Made by a program: the position numbers and the translations under genes. Positions 54,021-63,473 of a stretch of 64,000 nt of DNA are shown here, one piece after another. The DNA lies in assembly GCA_024516035.1 (NCBI GenBank), contig CM044961.1, forward strand, positions 31,791,051-31,855,050. The letters run 5' to 3'. Every line of letters begins with the position of its first letter. Within the stretch, counting starts at the first letter, position 1. Source of the stretch: Bactericera cockerelli (lineage: Eukaryota > Arthropoda > Insecta > Hemiptera > Triozidae). The notes under the pieces were generated by a model, which did not search any database, was not told where the DNA came from, and was given only the letters and a program-made list of their open reading frames with translations.

Positions 54021-54227
54021 AATTTCTGGAGAAATTGTCTAATAAAATTAGTAGTTTAAAGAAAAATATCCACAAAAAACTGTAATATCCACACAAAAAA
54101 ACTTTCCGTAATCGACTCGACAAGTAAAATTTATATTTTCTGTGTGATTCACACCATATTTAATTTTTTTTTAAATAAATAACAACATACCTAATTGCCG
54201 TACTACGCAAGAAAGCTCTAAACACTG

Positions 54228-54456
54228 TGAAGCCGGCATTTCCACCCATCAGGCTGGGCTAGGTTATCGCGGGTAGCTGGTACGTTTCCCAGCAACTGGA
54301 GGGTAAACCGTGGTCCTAATCATAACGTTAAATGAAATAAAATCGTTGGCGAAGGGCATCCAGCCGTAAAAATGTGCCACAACCAACCAACCTCAACCAT
54401 GAGGTTGAACAATGCCGACCCCAAGTAGGTTTCCGAAGAGGCAGTGTAAAAGAAGA
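54228..54456 (+). repeat. SINE family B, 5'-truncated
   Basis: It begins in the core (GGCTGGGCTAGGTTATCG, GGGTAGCTGGTACG), then GGGCATCCAGCCGTAAAA, CCAACCTCAACCATGAGG and a short (GAA)-type end. A few bases of GCGTTAGGAAGGGC are missing. Confidence 0.8.
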
Positions 54457-54750
54457 ATGTATACCTGAATAATTGGTCACATATATTCAAAATTCCATAG
54501 AAATCTTGGAAAAATCGCGCGGTCTCCTGACTAAAAAAATCATTTCAACAAATTCCTAATTGTTACTGTTTTCTTTTTGACATGAAACAGTAGCTTCTGT
54601 GGTCGCTTGTGGTCTGTTTTTTAACTCAAATAATAATAAAAATAAAATTATTTATTCAATTCATGTTATTTTAAAATAAATATTTCTTTGACTGTAAATA
54701 AATAAAATAAATGTTGTAACATGTATGCATCACCTCTGATAGACAATAAC
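54457..54750. other. AT-rich, no gene seen
   Basis: AAATAATAATAAAAATAAA simple sequence near 54628. Confidence 0.4.
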
Positions 54751-54912
54751 TGGTACAATACTTCCCATTTAAGTCCTGCGGCAACACGAGCTCACCGGAT
54801 CCCTTACAAACAAAATTTTAAATGCAATTTTTTTCTCGAAAGTGGGATTCGAACCCAGGACCTTCCCCATTAGAGGCGAGTATCTTGCCACTGAGCTAAT
54901 CGTGCGCTCCTC
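54751..54912 (-). repeat. SINE family C, 3'-truncated
   Basis: On the minus strand: TTAGCTCAGTGGCAAGA, GGTCCTGGGTTCGAATCCC, then TTTGTAAGGGATCCGGTGAG and TGGGAAGTATTGTACC. The anticodon region differs from 9275. Confidence 0.8.
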
Positions 54913-54980
54913 TTACCCATTAACTTCTCACGAACTTTTAACTAGAAAAGTTAAATATGTATGTATATGTAATAAGTATT

Positions 54981-55080
54981 ACTTCCGAGAAATTTCTAAT
55001 ATAAGAAATCGGAAGTATTGTGTTCGTTTTTGTAAAAAAAAATATTCTTTTTGCTCCGATTTCAATTTTTTTGTATTTAT
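54981..55080 (-). mobile_element. HP element end, antisense
   Basis: Hairpin 54981-55016 (ACTTCCGAGAAA...GGAAGT), then TTGTGTTCGTTTTTG and TTGCTCCGATTTCAA. It is the inverse of 12085-12170. Confidence 0.65.
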
Positions 55081-55440
55081 TAGCTCCCTTGTACTATTTT
55101 AACAATTTATCAATTGATGCACATGAAATAAAGTTAAAAAAAAAAAAAAATTAATTAAGTACAAATGAATGAAGCGAGATCAGTGGTATAAAACAACCAT
55201 TTATTTCACCAGAAAGCATCTTAGTACCTAATAGAAGACACAGCTACAGCCCTCGCTCCACAAACCTAAAATCCTAATTCAAAACAGTTCCCAGAGAGAC
55301 GAGGATAAAAATTATGATCAAAAATATTTTTTTCAAAAAACATCTCTCCCACTCCTCACCAAAAGAACATAACGAAAAAAGTTTTTTAATAAAAAATAAA
55401 TAAATATTAGAAATTAATTCTTTAATAATAACCCCGACGC
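55081..55440. other. No gene seen
   Basis: An A-run at 55136-55150; AT-rich with no family recognised. Confidence 0.4.
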
Positions 55441-55444
55441 TAAT

Positions 55445-55513
55445 AAATGAGCGAGATAGGGGAGAAAGAGAAGAGAGAGAGAGAAAGAGAGAGACTGAGA
55501 GAGAGAGAAAGAG

Positions 55514-55554
<41 letters not shown>

Positions 55555-55600
55555 GGAAGAGTGGAAAGGGAAAAAGTTTTAAAGGGTAGGAAAAAATAAG
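55445..55600. repeat. Purine-rich (GA)n tract
   Basis: Dense GAGA, including 55526-55551. Confidence 0.88.
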
Positions 55601-55751
55601 AGTAGGGGGAGAAGGAGTGAAAAGTACCCGTTGGAAAAATAGGATCATAACCCCTTTATTTTGATGAACGAAAATGGGGAACACAGCGAATTTTCGGTCC
55701 CACCAGGCACGAAATTAGGGGGGTGAAATTTGTCAAGGATCGTAGATTTTT

Positions 55752-55912
55752 TTCCAACTCAAGCTCAATCAGATTGAGTTGGACCGAGAATAGCCAGCAT
55801 AACGAGGGTTCGAATTTGAAGGTCACCTTCCAATTTCTAGCCTCACTGGACGTGGCTAAACTTCAATAAAAGAACGATAGCTTGAGTATTCAAAATGCCG
55901 TCAATGCTGAGT
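55752..55912 (-). repeat. 5S-derived SINE, decayed head and start of core
   Basis: On the minus strand: TTGACGGCATTTTGAATACTC, GAAGTTTAGCCACGTCCAG and GGAAGGTGACCTTCAAATTC, then TTATGCTGGCTATTCTCGG. The order matches the 41426 copy with many substitutions. Confidence 0.65.
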
Positions 55913-55957
55913 TGTTGAATATACAAAAATCTTCATAGTTTGTTGTTATTCAGGTAC

Positions 55958-56017
55958 AAGAGCGTGAAATCGCCACTTTGCAGTGCTGTGGCGTATAATA
56001 TCTCTTCGTACGCTCTT
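55958..56017 (+). repeat. Compact 60-nt hairpin
   Basis: Outer stem AAGAGCGT/ACGCTCTT and inner CGCCAC/GTGGCG enclose an 11-base loop, with bulges. GC-rich sequence (GTGCGGCGCACTACCGCG) follows at 56032-56049. Origin unknown. Confidence 0.45.
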
Positions 56018-56109
56018 TTATTTGACTTGGCAGTGCGGCGCACTACCGCGCTCTTTCGATTGTCGACCCTGATTATGGTTTTCTCTTTTGAAGAGTTTTC
56101 GTCAGAACT

Positions 56110-56849
56110 CCCTAAGTTTTCCCATATGCTAATATGAAAGCTCTCCTTTTCTAGGTAGCAGGTAGGTAGGTACTTAATATTTTGATTAGGAAAATTTGAA
56201 ACTTTCCCGAAAAATTCTTTCATAGTGTATGATAATAAGTTTTAACAAATTTCTACTGACGATATCATAATTTATTATCTCTACTTTATTAGTCCCCTTC
56301 TCTTTCTTTATTATTATTATTTCATATATTTCTCATTTATTTTAATGGTACATACATTATCTATGGGCTAATATAGGATAATATATCTACCAGAAAGAAG
56401 AGAAAGAAAAAAAAATCTATGTATACAATGTCTTTGATTGATTTTAATGCTGTTTTCCAAAGGCAACTACAATTTTGTAGCAGTCCGTTAAAATAATAAA
56501 TTTTAATTGTTTCTCTCTAATAAAAATAGATATGTTCTCTTTTTTGTTTCTGTTTCTTTGTTCTATCTATATACTTTTTCTTTATAATTTGATTGTATTG
56601 TATTGTAAATATTGTACTTTGTCTATACCTAATTAAGCGTTTTAATTAATTAAACCTTGGACTAAATACTCATTCAATACTGTGCATTCCATTGACATGC
56701 TTTTTCAATTTGCTTACAACATCTAGTCTTGTTTCTATCGATTCTTTTTAATAAGCTAAATGTTTTCTCCCTAATGATGAACATAAAAGAGTCTCTTTAC
56801 AATTTTAACCTGGCTAACAATATATATTACACCCTGAAAAGAAGACAGT
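56110..56849. other. AT-rich, no gene seen
   Basis: No frame or family recognised. Confidence 0.45.
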
Positions 56850-57250
56850 AGGTAGGAGAGAGAGAGAGAAATAAAGGGATGGAGAGAGGGAGAGAGAGAG
56901 AGTGAGAGTGAGAAAGAAAGAGAAATAGAGAGAGAGATAAAGGGATAGAGAGAGAAAGAGAGCGAGAGGATAGAGAAAAGAGTAAAAAAGATAGAGGGAG
57001 AGAACAAGAAGAGATAGAGGAATAGGAAAAAAGATAGAGATAGATAGAGAAAGAGAGAGATAAATAGAGAGAGATCGAGAAGAGATAGAGGAAAGAAGAT
57101 AAAGGAAGAGAGAGAGAGAGAAATATAAAGGGATAGAGAGAGATAAGGGGAGAGAGAGGGAGAGAGAGAGATAAGGGGAGAGAGAGAAAGAGAGAGAGGG
57201 AGAGAGATAGAGATAAAGGGAGAGGGAAAGATAGAGGGAGAGAGAAAGTT
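56850..57250. repeat. Purine-rich tract
   Basis: GA-rich with recurring GAGATAAAGGGATAGAGAG blocks. Antisense frames of 146 and 176 residues are Ser/Leu low complexity. Confidence 0.87.
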
Positions 57251-57912
57251 AGGTGCACGAGTATCACGTATTGTTTTCTTTGTTTCCTGTTTTGAATTCA
57301 AATTTTCCGAAGGGCAGAAAAATTAAGGAAAAGAAAAGCAGAAAAAGAAGAAGAAGAAGAAGAGGATGAAGAAGAATAAGAAGAAGATAACAAGGGAAGA
57401 AGATATCCTGAATGTGAAAGGGAAAGTCTTTGAGGACTTTCCAGATGAAACGTATCTATTTGCTACCATTTCACCAAGCTTCACAGTTATACTCGTACAT
57501 ACTGAAATTGGAAATGTACATTTATTATGTACTCATTAATATATAGAGATATGTAAAAGAGAACTGGATATAAGAAAAACCTGGATATTAGTGAACGATT
57601 TCCAGGTCAAAAATACTCTTTTCAAAGGTAAAATAACCTCTTCAAAAAAGAAAGCTGGATATGAAAGAAAATAACCTGTTTCTAGAGTTCTCTTATATCC
57701 AGGTTTGACTGTAAAGTGTTTGAAAACTTTGTATTTTAATTCCTGTAGTCTCGATTTCAAAACCTCGAACTTTGTCGAGAGAAAATACTATGTAAGGAGA
57801 TAATATATTAAGATTTTTCCACCTTAAATTTGTTTTGTGAGTTTATGCAATTGATGTATTATGTATGATTTTTTGTGCTTTTTTTAATGTCTTTTTCAAT
57901 GCATTCTAATCT
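57251..57912. other. GAA-rich patch then AT-rich DNA
   Basis: 57330-57390 is (GAA)n-rich. GAAAACTGGATAGAAG at 47210 resembles AGAACTGGATATAAG here (57560), with 'TTTCCAGGTC'-type neighbours near 57600, hinting at a further dispersed repeat. Confidence 0.4.
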
Positions 57913-58013
57913 GTTTTTTTTTTTTTTTTTTCACTTTCACAACTTCTTCTATCATTGTTCTTGTAAGTGGAGCTAACAAAATTGCTTCGTTAGAATAATA
58001 CAAAAAAAAATGA
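57913..58013. repeat. Family M repeat, copy 2
   Basis: A T-run, ACAACTTCTTCTATCATTG, TTCTTGTAAGTGGAGCTAAC, TTGCTTCGTTAGAATAATAC, A-run. Parallel to 37448-37546. Confidence 0.7.
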
Positions 58014-58199
58014 CGGGGCTCTACGACTTTTTTAAAGTGCTGGAAAAACGATAGTAAATGCAACAGTGAATTTATTTTCATTAGAATTTACAACCTACAA
58101 ACTTGCATACCTAGTTTTGAGCTCAAAAATCACCTCAAATGTAATAATATCCAACTAAATATTAAGGACAAAAGAAACTTCGTCAGATGAGAATATTCT

Positions 58200-58620
58200 T
58201 AGTAAGACAGTAAAAAGAGGAAAAGGGGGGGGCAAAGAGAGAGAGAGAGAGAGAAATAGAGCGCGAGAGAGAAAAGGAGAGAAAGAGAGAGAGAGAGAGA
58301 GGAAAGAGAGGAGACTGATAGAGAAAGAGAGGAGAAAGAGAAAGCGAGAGAAAGGGAGAGTTAGAGCGAGAGAGAGAAAGGACAGAAAGAGAGAGAGAGA
58401 GAAAAGAGAGGGAGAACGAGAGAGAGAAATAGAGCGAGAGAGAGACAGAAAGAGAGAAGAGATAGAGAGAGAAAGAGAGACAGAAATAGAGCGAGAGAGA
58501 GAGAAATAGAGCGAGAGAGAGATAGAGAGACAGAAAGAGAGGAAAAAGAGAGAGACAGAAAGATAGAGAAAGGGAGAGTTAGAGAGAAATAGAGCACGAA
58601 AGAATGAGGGAAGAAAAAAA
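58200..58620. repeat. Purine-rich tract
   Basis: GA-rich with scattered AGAGCGAGAGAGAG. The antisense 172-residue frame is compositional. Confidence 0.87.
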
Positions 58621-58733
58621 AGTTGCTGGTAGCAAAGTTTGTTGTTGCTATTTTTTTCCAGGAGAATGAGCAATGAGAGGAATTATGCTAAAAGAAAATA
58701 AGACAAGGAGACGATAGTGCAGGAGAGAGACAG

Positions 58734-58950
58734 GGAGAGATAGTGAGCGAGAGAGTAATGTAAGAAAGAGAGAGATAGTGAGAGAGAGTAATGTAAGAAA
58801 GAAAGAGATAGTGAGCGAGAGAGTAATGTAAGAAAGAGAGAGATAGTGAGAGAGAGTAATGTAAGAAAGAAAGAGATAGTGAGAGAGAGTAATGAAAGAA
58901 AGAGAGAGATAGTGAGAGGGAAAGAGTAATGAAAGAAAGAGAAAGGTAGT
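58734..58950. repeat. 33/35-bp purine minisatellite
   Basis: About seven tandem units of AGTGAGAGAGAGTAATG plus TAAGAAAGAAAGAGAT. Two length variants (33 and 35 bp) alternate in the first four units. Confidence 0.88.
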
Positions 58951-59320
58951 GAGCGCTAAGAAAGAGATGTTAATGGAGGGTGCAAAGAAAGAGGAGATAC
59001 CTAGATAGAGAGAGATAGGTAGAACAGAGAGAGTGATAGGTAGAAGAAGTAAAAGTTAGGAGGAGGAGAAGGAGCAAGAGAGTGAGAATGAGGAAGAAAT
59101 GCTGAGGGGGAGAGATAAAGAGAAATAGTGAGAAAGAAATACACATGAAGAGTGGGTGAAAAAGACACAAATAAGGAAAGAAGTGAGAGAAGGAACAAAG
59201 AAGAAGTTGAAGTTAGAGAGAAAAGGGAGAAATATTGAGTGAGAAAGGAAGAGATGATAGTAAAAAGCGAAAGATAAAGAGAAAGGGAAAAATTCTGGAA
59301 GAGAGGGATGGGAATATTCA
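58951..59320. repeat. Purine-rich flank of the minisatellite
   Basis: GA-rich; gives 106-107-codon antisense frames without motifs. Confidence 0.75.
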
Positions 59321-59445
59321 AAATATGAGACCCTGAGTTTCATTGAACAGGAATGAGTTTTCATCCCTGTGCAAGACACTGATTCTTCCCGTATCGATTA
59401 TCTCAGAGAAAGCGATTGTAAGCATTTCATTTATTCACCTATGAA

Positions 59446-59607
59446 TTCTAAAGTCTGGCTGGGGGACTATAAACAGGGAGTAGACCAGCATTGGCTAATT
59501 TCCGGGGGCCCTCGTCAATTATTAGCCTCCTTGTAAAGACAGTGGTAGAAGTAATTCCTCCACTGTTTGGGTACCATCGTTCACGATGACGCCACCCTAT
59601 GATGATG
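59446..59607 (-). repeat. Family H repeat, one tandem unit
   Basis: On the minus strand: GTCATCGTGAACGATGG, then GAGGAATTACTTCTACCAC, ATAATTGACGAGGGCCCCC, and GTCTACTCCCTGTTTATAG once only. Confidence 0.75.
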
Positions 59608-59650
59608 AGTTGTAGAAAAATGGGTATGATATAATATCATCTTTTAAAAG

Positions 59651-59779
59651 TTAACTCATTTGTGTCACTTTCGTGATATTAAATACTCGTGATACTCAAA
59701 CTCGCTTCAATTCAGGACTCGAACTACCAACCTTCACGTTACAAGTCCGTCGCCTTTACAATCAAGCTACTGAGGTTCG
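59651..59779 (-). repeat. SINE family A
   Basis: On the minus strand: CCTCAGTAGCTTGATTGTAA, GGCGACGGACTTGTAACG and GGTAGTTCGAGTCCTG, with body to GACACAAATGAGTTAAC. Confidence 0.82.
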
Positions 59780-60058
59780 TAATTAAATATCATCTTTACT
59801 GTACACAAAATACACGTCATGTATACTATAAAACTAAAATCTGTGCCTATCTATCTACTTATAAGGGGTTGTCTGTGACCACAGCTCAAACCATAAAAGA
59901 TATCGAAATTATAATGAGAATCGACTCCCTCTCTCCCAAAAAAAAACTACCCTCACTTATTCAAAAAAAAAGTTGAAAAAGGCATGGCCAATTTGGCCAT
60001 CTACTTGTGCGGCTTTCACTCATTCTGTGTCGAATATCTTCCATTCAGTAGTCACTGT

Positions 60059-60325
60059 GGCAGAGCGAGTTAGCGCGCTAGGCATTGCACACATGGTGAC
60101 CTGGGTTCGATTCCCAGCGGGGGAAGATTTTTTCTGCTCTGTACTTGGATGTTCGGGGTCCACTCATACCTCGTGACGAAAAATGAGTAGCTGCCTTAAT
60201 GTGAAGCAGCGACCAGTGGCAGAATCTTCGGCAAAAAAAAAATACAAGGTATTGAAAATTAAAGTGGTAAAGTCCTATGATTCTGCGCTACCCACTAAAA
60301 TTGTGACATAATAACACAAAGAAAA
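60059..60325 (+). repeat. SINE family F, near complete
   Basis: Head GCAGAGCGAGTTAGCGCGC, anticodon-like TTGCAC (UGC, Ala) and B box GGGTTCGATTCCC. Body GGGTCCACTCATACCTCGTG, GCAGCGACCAGTGGCAG and TTCTGCGCTACCCACTAAAA; ends GTGACATAATAACAC. Confidence 0.87.
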
Positions 60326-60566
60326 AGCATTATTATATTATTATTATATCTTCCATTCTCTAGGATAGTGGCCAGTGTCCCGAAATAAAATACGAAAAAA
60401 AAGGGAAGAAGATAAAAAGGAGAGAGATAAAGAGTTAGTAAAAAAGAAAAGAGGAAGGAGAGAGAAAGTTTTTGCGTAAAAAAACATTTATTTTGCAGAT
60501 CGTAATCAGAGGAGAAAATAACTAAATTTATTTGGAAATATTTCTTCATGCATGTAACTATTATTG

Positions 60567-60568
<2 letters not shown>

Positions 60569-60633
<65 letters not shown>
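60569..60633. repeat. (CT)n microsatellite
   Basis: About 32 uninterrupted CT units, then C/T-rich to 60700. It generates a (RE)n stretch in a 263-codon antisense frame (60295-61086). Confidence 0.95.
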
Positions 60634-60636
<3 letters not shown>

Positions 60637-60770
60637 TTCTCTTTCTCTTCTCTTTCTCTCTTCCTTTCTGCTTTCCCTCCCTCTTTTACTCTCATACTCT
60701 TTGAACCTACACACTACATCATAGACAGCTGATTTTTCGACTTCAATGTATACTCGTAGAAGTTCAATTG

Positions 60771-60812
60771 GACATTGACTCGTAACGCGGAGGTCGGTAG
60801 TTTGAGTCCCAA
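60771..60812 (+). repeat. SINE family A, head fragment
   Basis: GACTCGTAACGCGGAGGTCG and GGTAGTTTGAGTCCC. Confidence 0.5.
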
Positions 60813-61059
60813 AACTATGGACCGGTCGAAAAGCGGCTGTCAGGTTCTGCTGAAGTAGACTTAAGATCACGGCATGAATTTGGAGCTCTGTGATTGGTGG
60901 AAATTGATCACGTGACCTTAAACTTGGAAATTGATCACGAACATGAGGCACATGACAGGCCAAACTTGATCGAGGTATGAGTGGACATAAAAAATATTGA
61001 TTAGGATATCTCCTAATTCCTATGTAAAAAAACAATATTTTTTCGATTTTTTTTTTTAC

Positions 61060-61128
61060 CCTGCCGGGAATTCGAACACAAGTCATCGTGCGTGCAATCC
61101 AAGTGCGCTACACCACTCAACCATAGTA
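61060..61128 (-). repeat. SINE family F, head fragment
   Basis: On the minus strand: GTTGAGTGGTGTAGCGCAC, GGATTGCACGCACGATGAC and GTGTTCGAATTCCCGGC. Confidence 0.65.
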
Positions 61129-61835
61129 AATCTAAATATGGTGACTCTATTAGACCCTTATGTAGAAAAAAAACTAAGAAAAAGTAAACTAAAAAGTCTA
61201 ACACTCTAAAGTCTCTAAAGTACAAAAAACGGAAGAAGGAGAAAATAAGATAGAAAAAAGAATAAAAGTAAATTGATAATTAACACCTCCATGTCCTCGA
61301 GCACGCTCTTCCTTCTCCTCCATTATCTTTGTAGCCCCATTCCAACTCCTCTACTTTTCCCCATTCGAACATCTCCACTCTGCCCTTCCAAAATCATGTC
61401 CTCTAATTCTTTACAAACACCTCCGCTCTTGACATCGAAAGTCTCCTTCTATCTCCTCACCTCCTTTGGAAATTCTTCCCAACTCGTCTTCCCACCGTTC
61501 TTTCACCTCCACTTGTGTCCTTTCGCCCTTTACCCATGCCACCGTGTTCTTGCCACCTCTCTCGGAAATATTACCTCTTTTCCAAACCCCTTCTTGCACA
61601 CCTTCGAAATATCAGCTCCAATTTTGTCACCGTGCAAAACCTCCATCCTCTTTCAACTCCTTCTCAACACCCTCAGCATGAATTTCGACCTCCCAACTCT
61701 CAACGCTTCCCACCTCCCTTTCTTACGCTTTTTTGTCCGCCCGAAAGTAACATCCTCTTTTCTGACAGCAATTATCATCTATTGTTGGCGACACAGTGCT
61801 GGAAATGTCATCCGCACTGAACGAGTAACCTTTGA
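61129..61835. other. No supported gene; C-rich open frames
   Basis: Overlapping + strand frames at 61273-61890 (205 codons) and 61515-61820 (101) are Ser/Pro/Leu-rich. The antisense of 61411-61599 is Glu/Lys/Trp-rich and could be a decayed LINE ORF1-type coiled coil, but I cannot confirm it. Confidence 0.3.
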
Positions 61836-62060
61836 AGGAGGAGAAGGTGGAGGAAGAGAGAGTGGAGAAGGAAGAATAAGAGAAGGATGAGGTGGAAGAG
61901 GAGAAGGATGAGAAGGAAGAGGAGAAGGCGGTGGAGGAAGAGATAGTGGAAAAGGAAGAATAGGAGAAGGATGAGGAGGAAGAGAAAGTGCAGATTGTGG
62001 AGAAGGAAGAAGAGGAGAAGGATGAGGAGGAAGAGGAGAAGGCGGTGGAGAATGGTGGTT
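61836..62060. repeat. GGA/GAA purine minisatellite
   Basis: GGAGAAGGATGAGGAGGAAGAG-like units recur about six times. Confidence 0.8.
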
Positions 62061-62169
62061 TGCGTCTTCAAACGAAAAGGGTGGACAGACACAGCTAAGA
62101 ACAATGAGCTGAAGTTTACACTCGGAAGTCGGAACACGAGCTTCTGAAAAGGAGCTTTTCGGAAACCGT

Positions 62170-62232
62170 CATATTTGAATGAATAAAACCCACATCATCA
62201 TCCATGATGTGGGTTTTATTCATTCAAATATG
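62170..62232. repeat. Perfect hairpin with a 29-bp stem
   Basis: 62170-62198 is the exact inverse of 62204-62232 around a 5-base loop. Each arm contains GAATAAAACCCAC, so both strands carry AATAAA. It abuts a 5S-derived SINE. Confidence 0.93.
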
Positions 62233-62440
62233 GCAATGGCACGTAAATGCACCGGTTCTCGTAAGACCACAGCAGTTACGGAACGACCAGCGAGGTGAAG
62301 ACTTCGTGACGTTGACATTCCGGTCGAACCCACGGTGAGGTTCATGTGAGTAGCAAGTTTGTGAGTTTCCTGCGAATGGAGGGTAACACCCCCGTCGTGA
62401 TATGACCATGCAGTTCAATGCGACTTTAACCCCAAAAAAT
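62229..62440 (+). repeat. 5S-derived SINE, short subfamily
   Basis: Head ATGGCACGTAAATGCACCGG and TTCTCGTAAGACCACAGC, then CAGCGAGGTGAAGACTTCG, jumping to the core (GTGAGGTTCATGTGAG, TTTCCTGCGAATGGAGGG) and tail ATATGACCATGCAGTTC. It lacks the C-box segment, like 23652. Confidence 0.82.
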
Positions 62441-62450
62441 TAATCCACAT

Positions 62451-62500
62451 CAGTGAATCAATAAGGCGGCGAACTCGTAACCTGGAGGTCACTGGTTCGG
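62451..62500 (+). repeat. SINE family A, head fragment
   Basis: CAATAAGGCGGCGAACTCG and GGAGGTCACTGGTTCGGG. Confidence 0.5.
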
Positions 62501-62670
62501 GCGAAAGCACACGGCTAGCATACAGACAAACGTATTCAAATTTTGGCGATGTCAGGCTTTATTTTGGCTTTGAGACAACGGCGAGGAATAAAAAAAGTCC
62601 AAAATCGACGTCTGGAAAAAAGACGGAAAAGAAAAAGAGAATTCACCACATTTTTACATAATAATAACAC

Positions 62671-62866
62671 TCTTTAGTGGAAGGTAACCACCAGGCGAGG
62701 TTAATGCTCAAAGCATTATCTACCACCTAACACTCAGACTCTAATAATTGTAATGTGGTCACAAACTCAAATTAACGAGGAAAAATTCATTCACTGGGTG
62801 GGATTCGAACCGACGGACCCCAACGCTACCTGGATTACCAGATTAGAGCGTTAACCACTTGACTTA
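62671..62866 (-). repeat. SINE family D, near complete
   Basis: On the minus strand: AAGTGGTTAACGCTCTAATC, GGTAATCCAGGTAGCG and CGGTTCGAATCCCACCC, with body to GGTGGTTACCTTCCACTAA. Confidence 0.85.
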
Positions 62867-63300
62867 CATGTCAGAAACTGATTTGATTCTTGACAATAAA
62901 CAAAGAACGGTTACCATGCGAGAGTGTTTTCAAACTTTTTTTCTCACCGGTGGTTCGAATCCGCCTCTGGTTTGTTTTTCCACTGCAATGCCCCCCCCCT
63001 GGGCCCCCCTCCTCCCCTTTCCATTCCCCCCTCCCTCCCATCTAGACCTGTAGGTACCCTACCCCACACCTGTCCATCCCATCCAACTCTTTTGATGTTT
63101 ATATTATTATTATTAGTTTTGCATGTTCACCTAGGAGCAAAGGCACAGGAGCATCATCCTTTGTGGGGCTCTTCAATCCCCAATTATTTTATTCAGAATT
63201 CCAGGAATTCGACTCCTCTTGTTGAGTACTTTTGCCAGGTATCAGTTCCTCCTGACAGTCTACAAATTTGTAAAAAAGTGAAAAATCTTATTGTTATTTT
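62867..63300. other. C-rich patch, no supported gene
   Basis: 62990-63040 is C-rich (CCCCCCCCTGGGCCCCCC). The 129-codon frame 62924-63313 has no recognisable domain. Confidence 0.4.
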
Positions 63301-63473
63301 AGGGCGGAATTAAGACGTTTTCGTAATACCTCTGTGGAACGATTTTGTCTATTCGATATGAATAGACAAAATCGAGTTCTTAAGTCATGACTAAGGACTG
63401 GTTTTTTCCATCTAGAGTATCTAGACTGTAGGCAAATCGCCATAGAGTATTACAAAAACGTTCTGAATTTGGA
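63301..63473. mobile_element. Decayed relative of the 17818 MITE, with an internal hairpin
   Basis: Left end GGGCGGAATTAAGACG and TAATACCTCTGTGG are the inverse of 17914-17950. The right end ATTACAAAAACGTTCTGAAT repeats it inverted. In the middle a 13-bp stem ATTTTGTCTATTC/GAATAGACAAAAT lies at 63343-63373. Confidence 0.55.

Noticed and set aside
60295..61086. 263-codon antisense frame, the longest in the window
   Set aside because: It runs through a (CT)n microsatellite and pieces of SINEs; the (RE)n stretch is the microsatellite. No domain.
61273..61890. 205-codon frame
   Set aside because: Signal-like start and Ser/Pro composition but no domain. Overlapping frames in other phases are equally open and the end runs into a GGA repeat.
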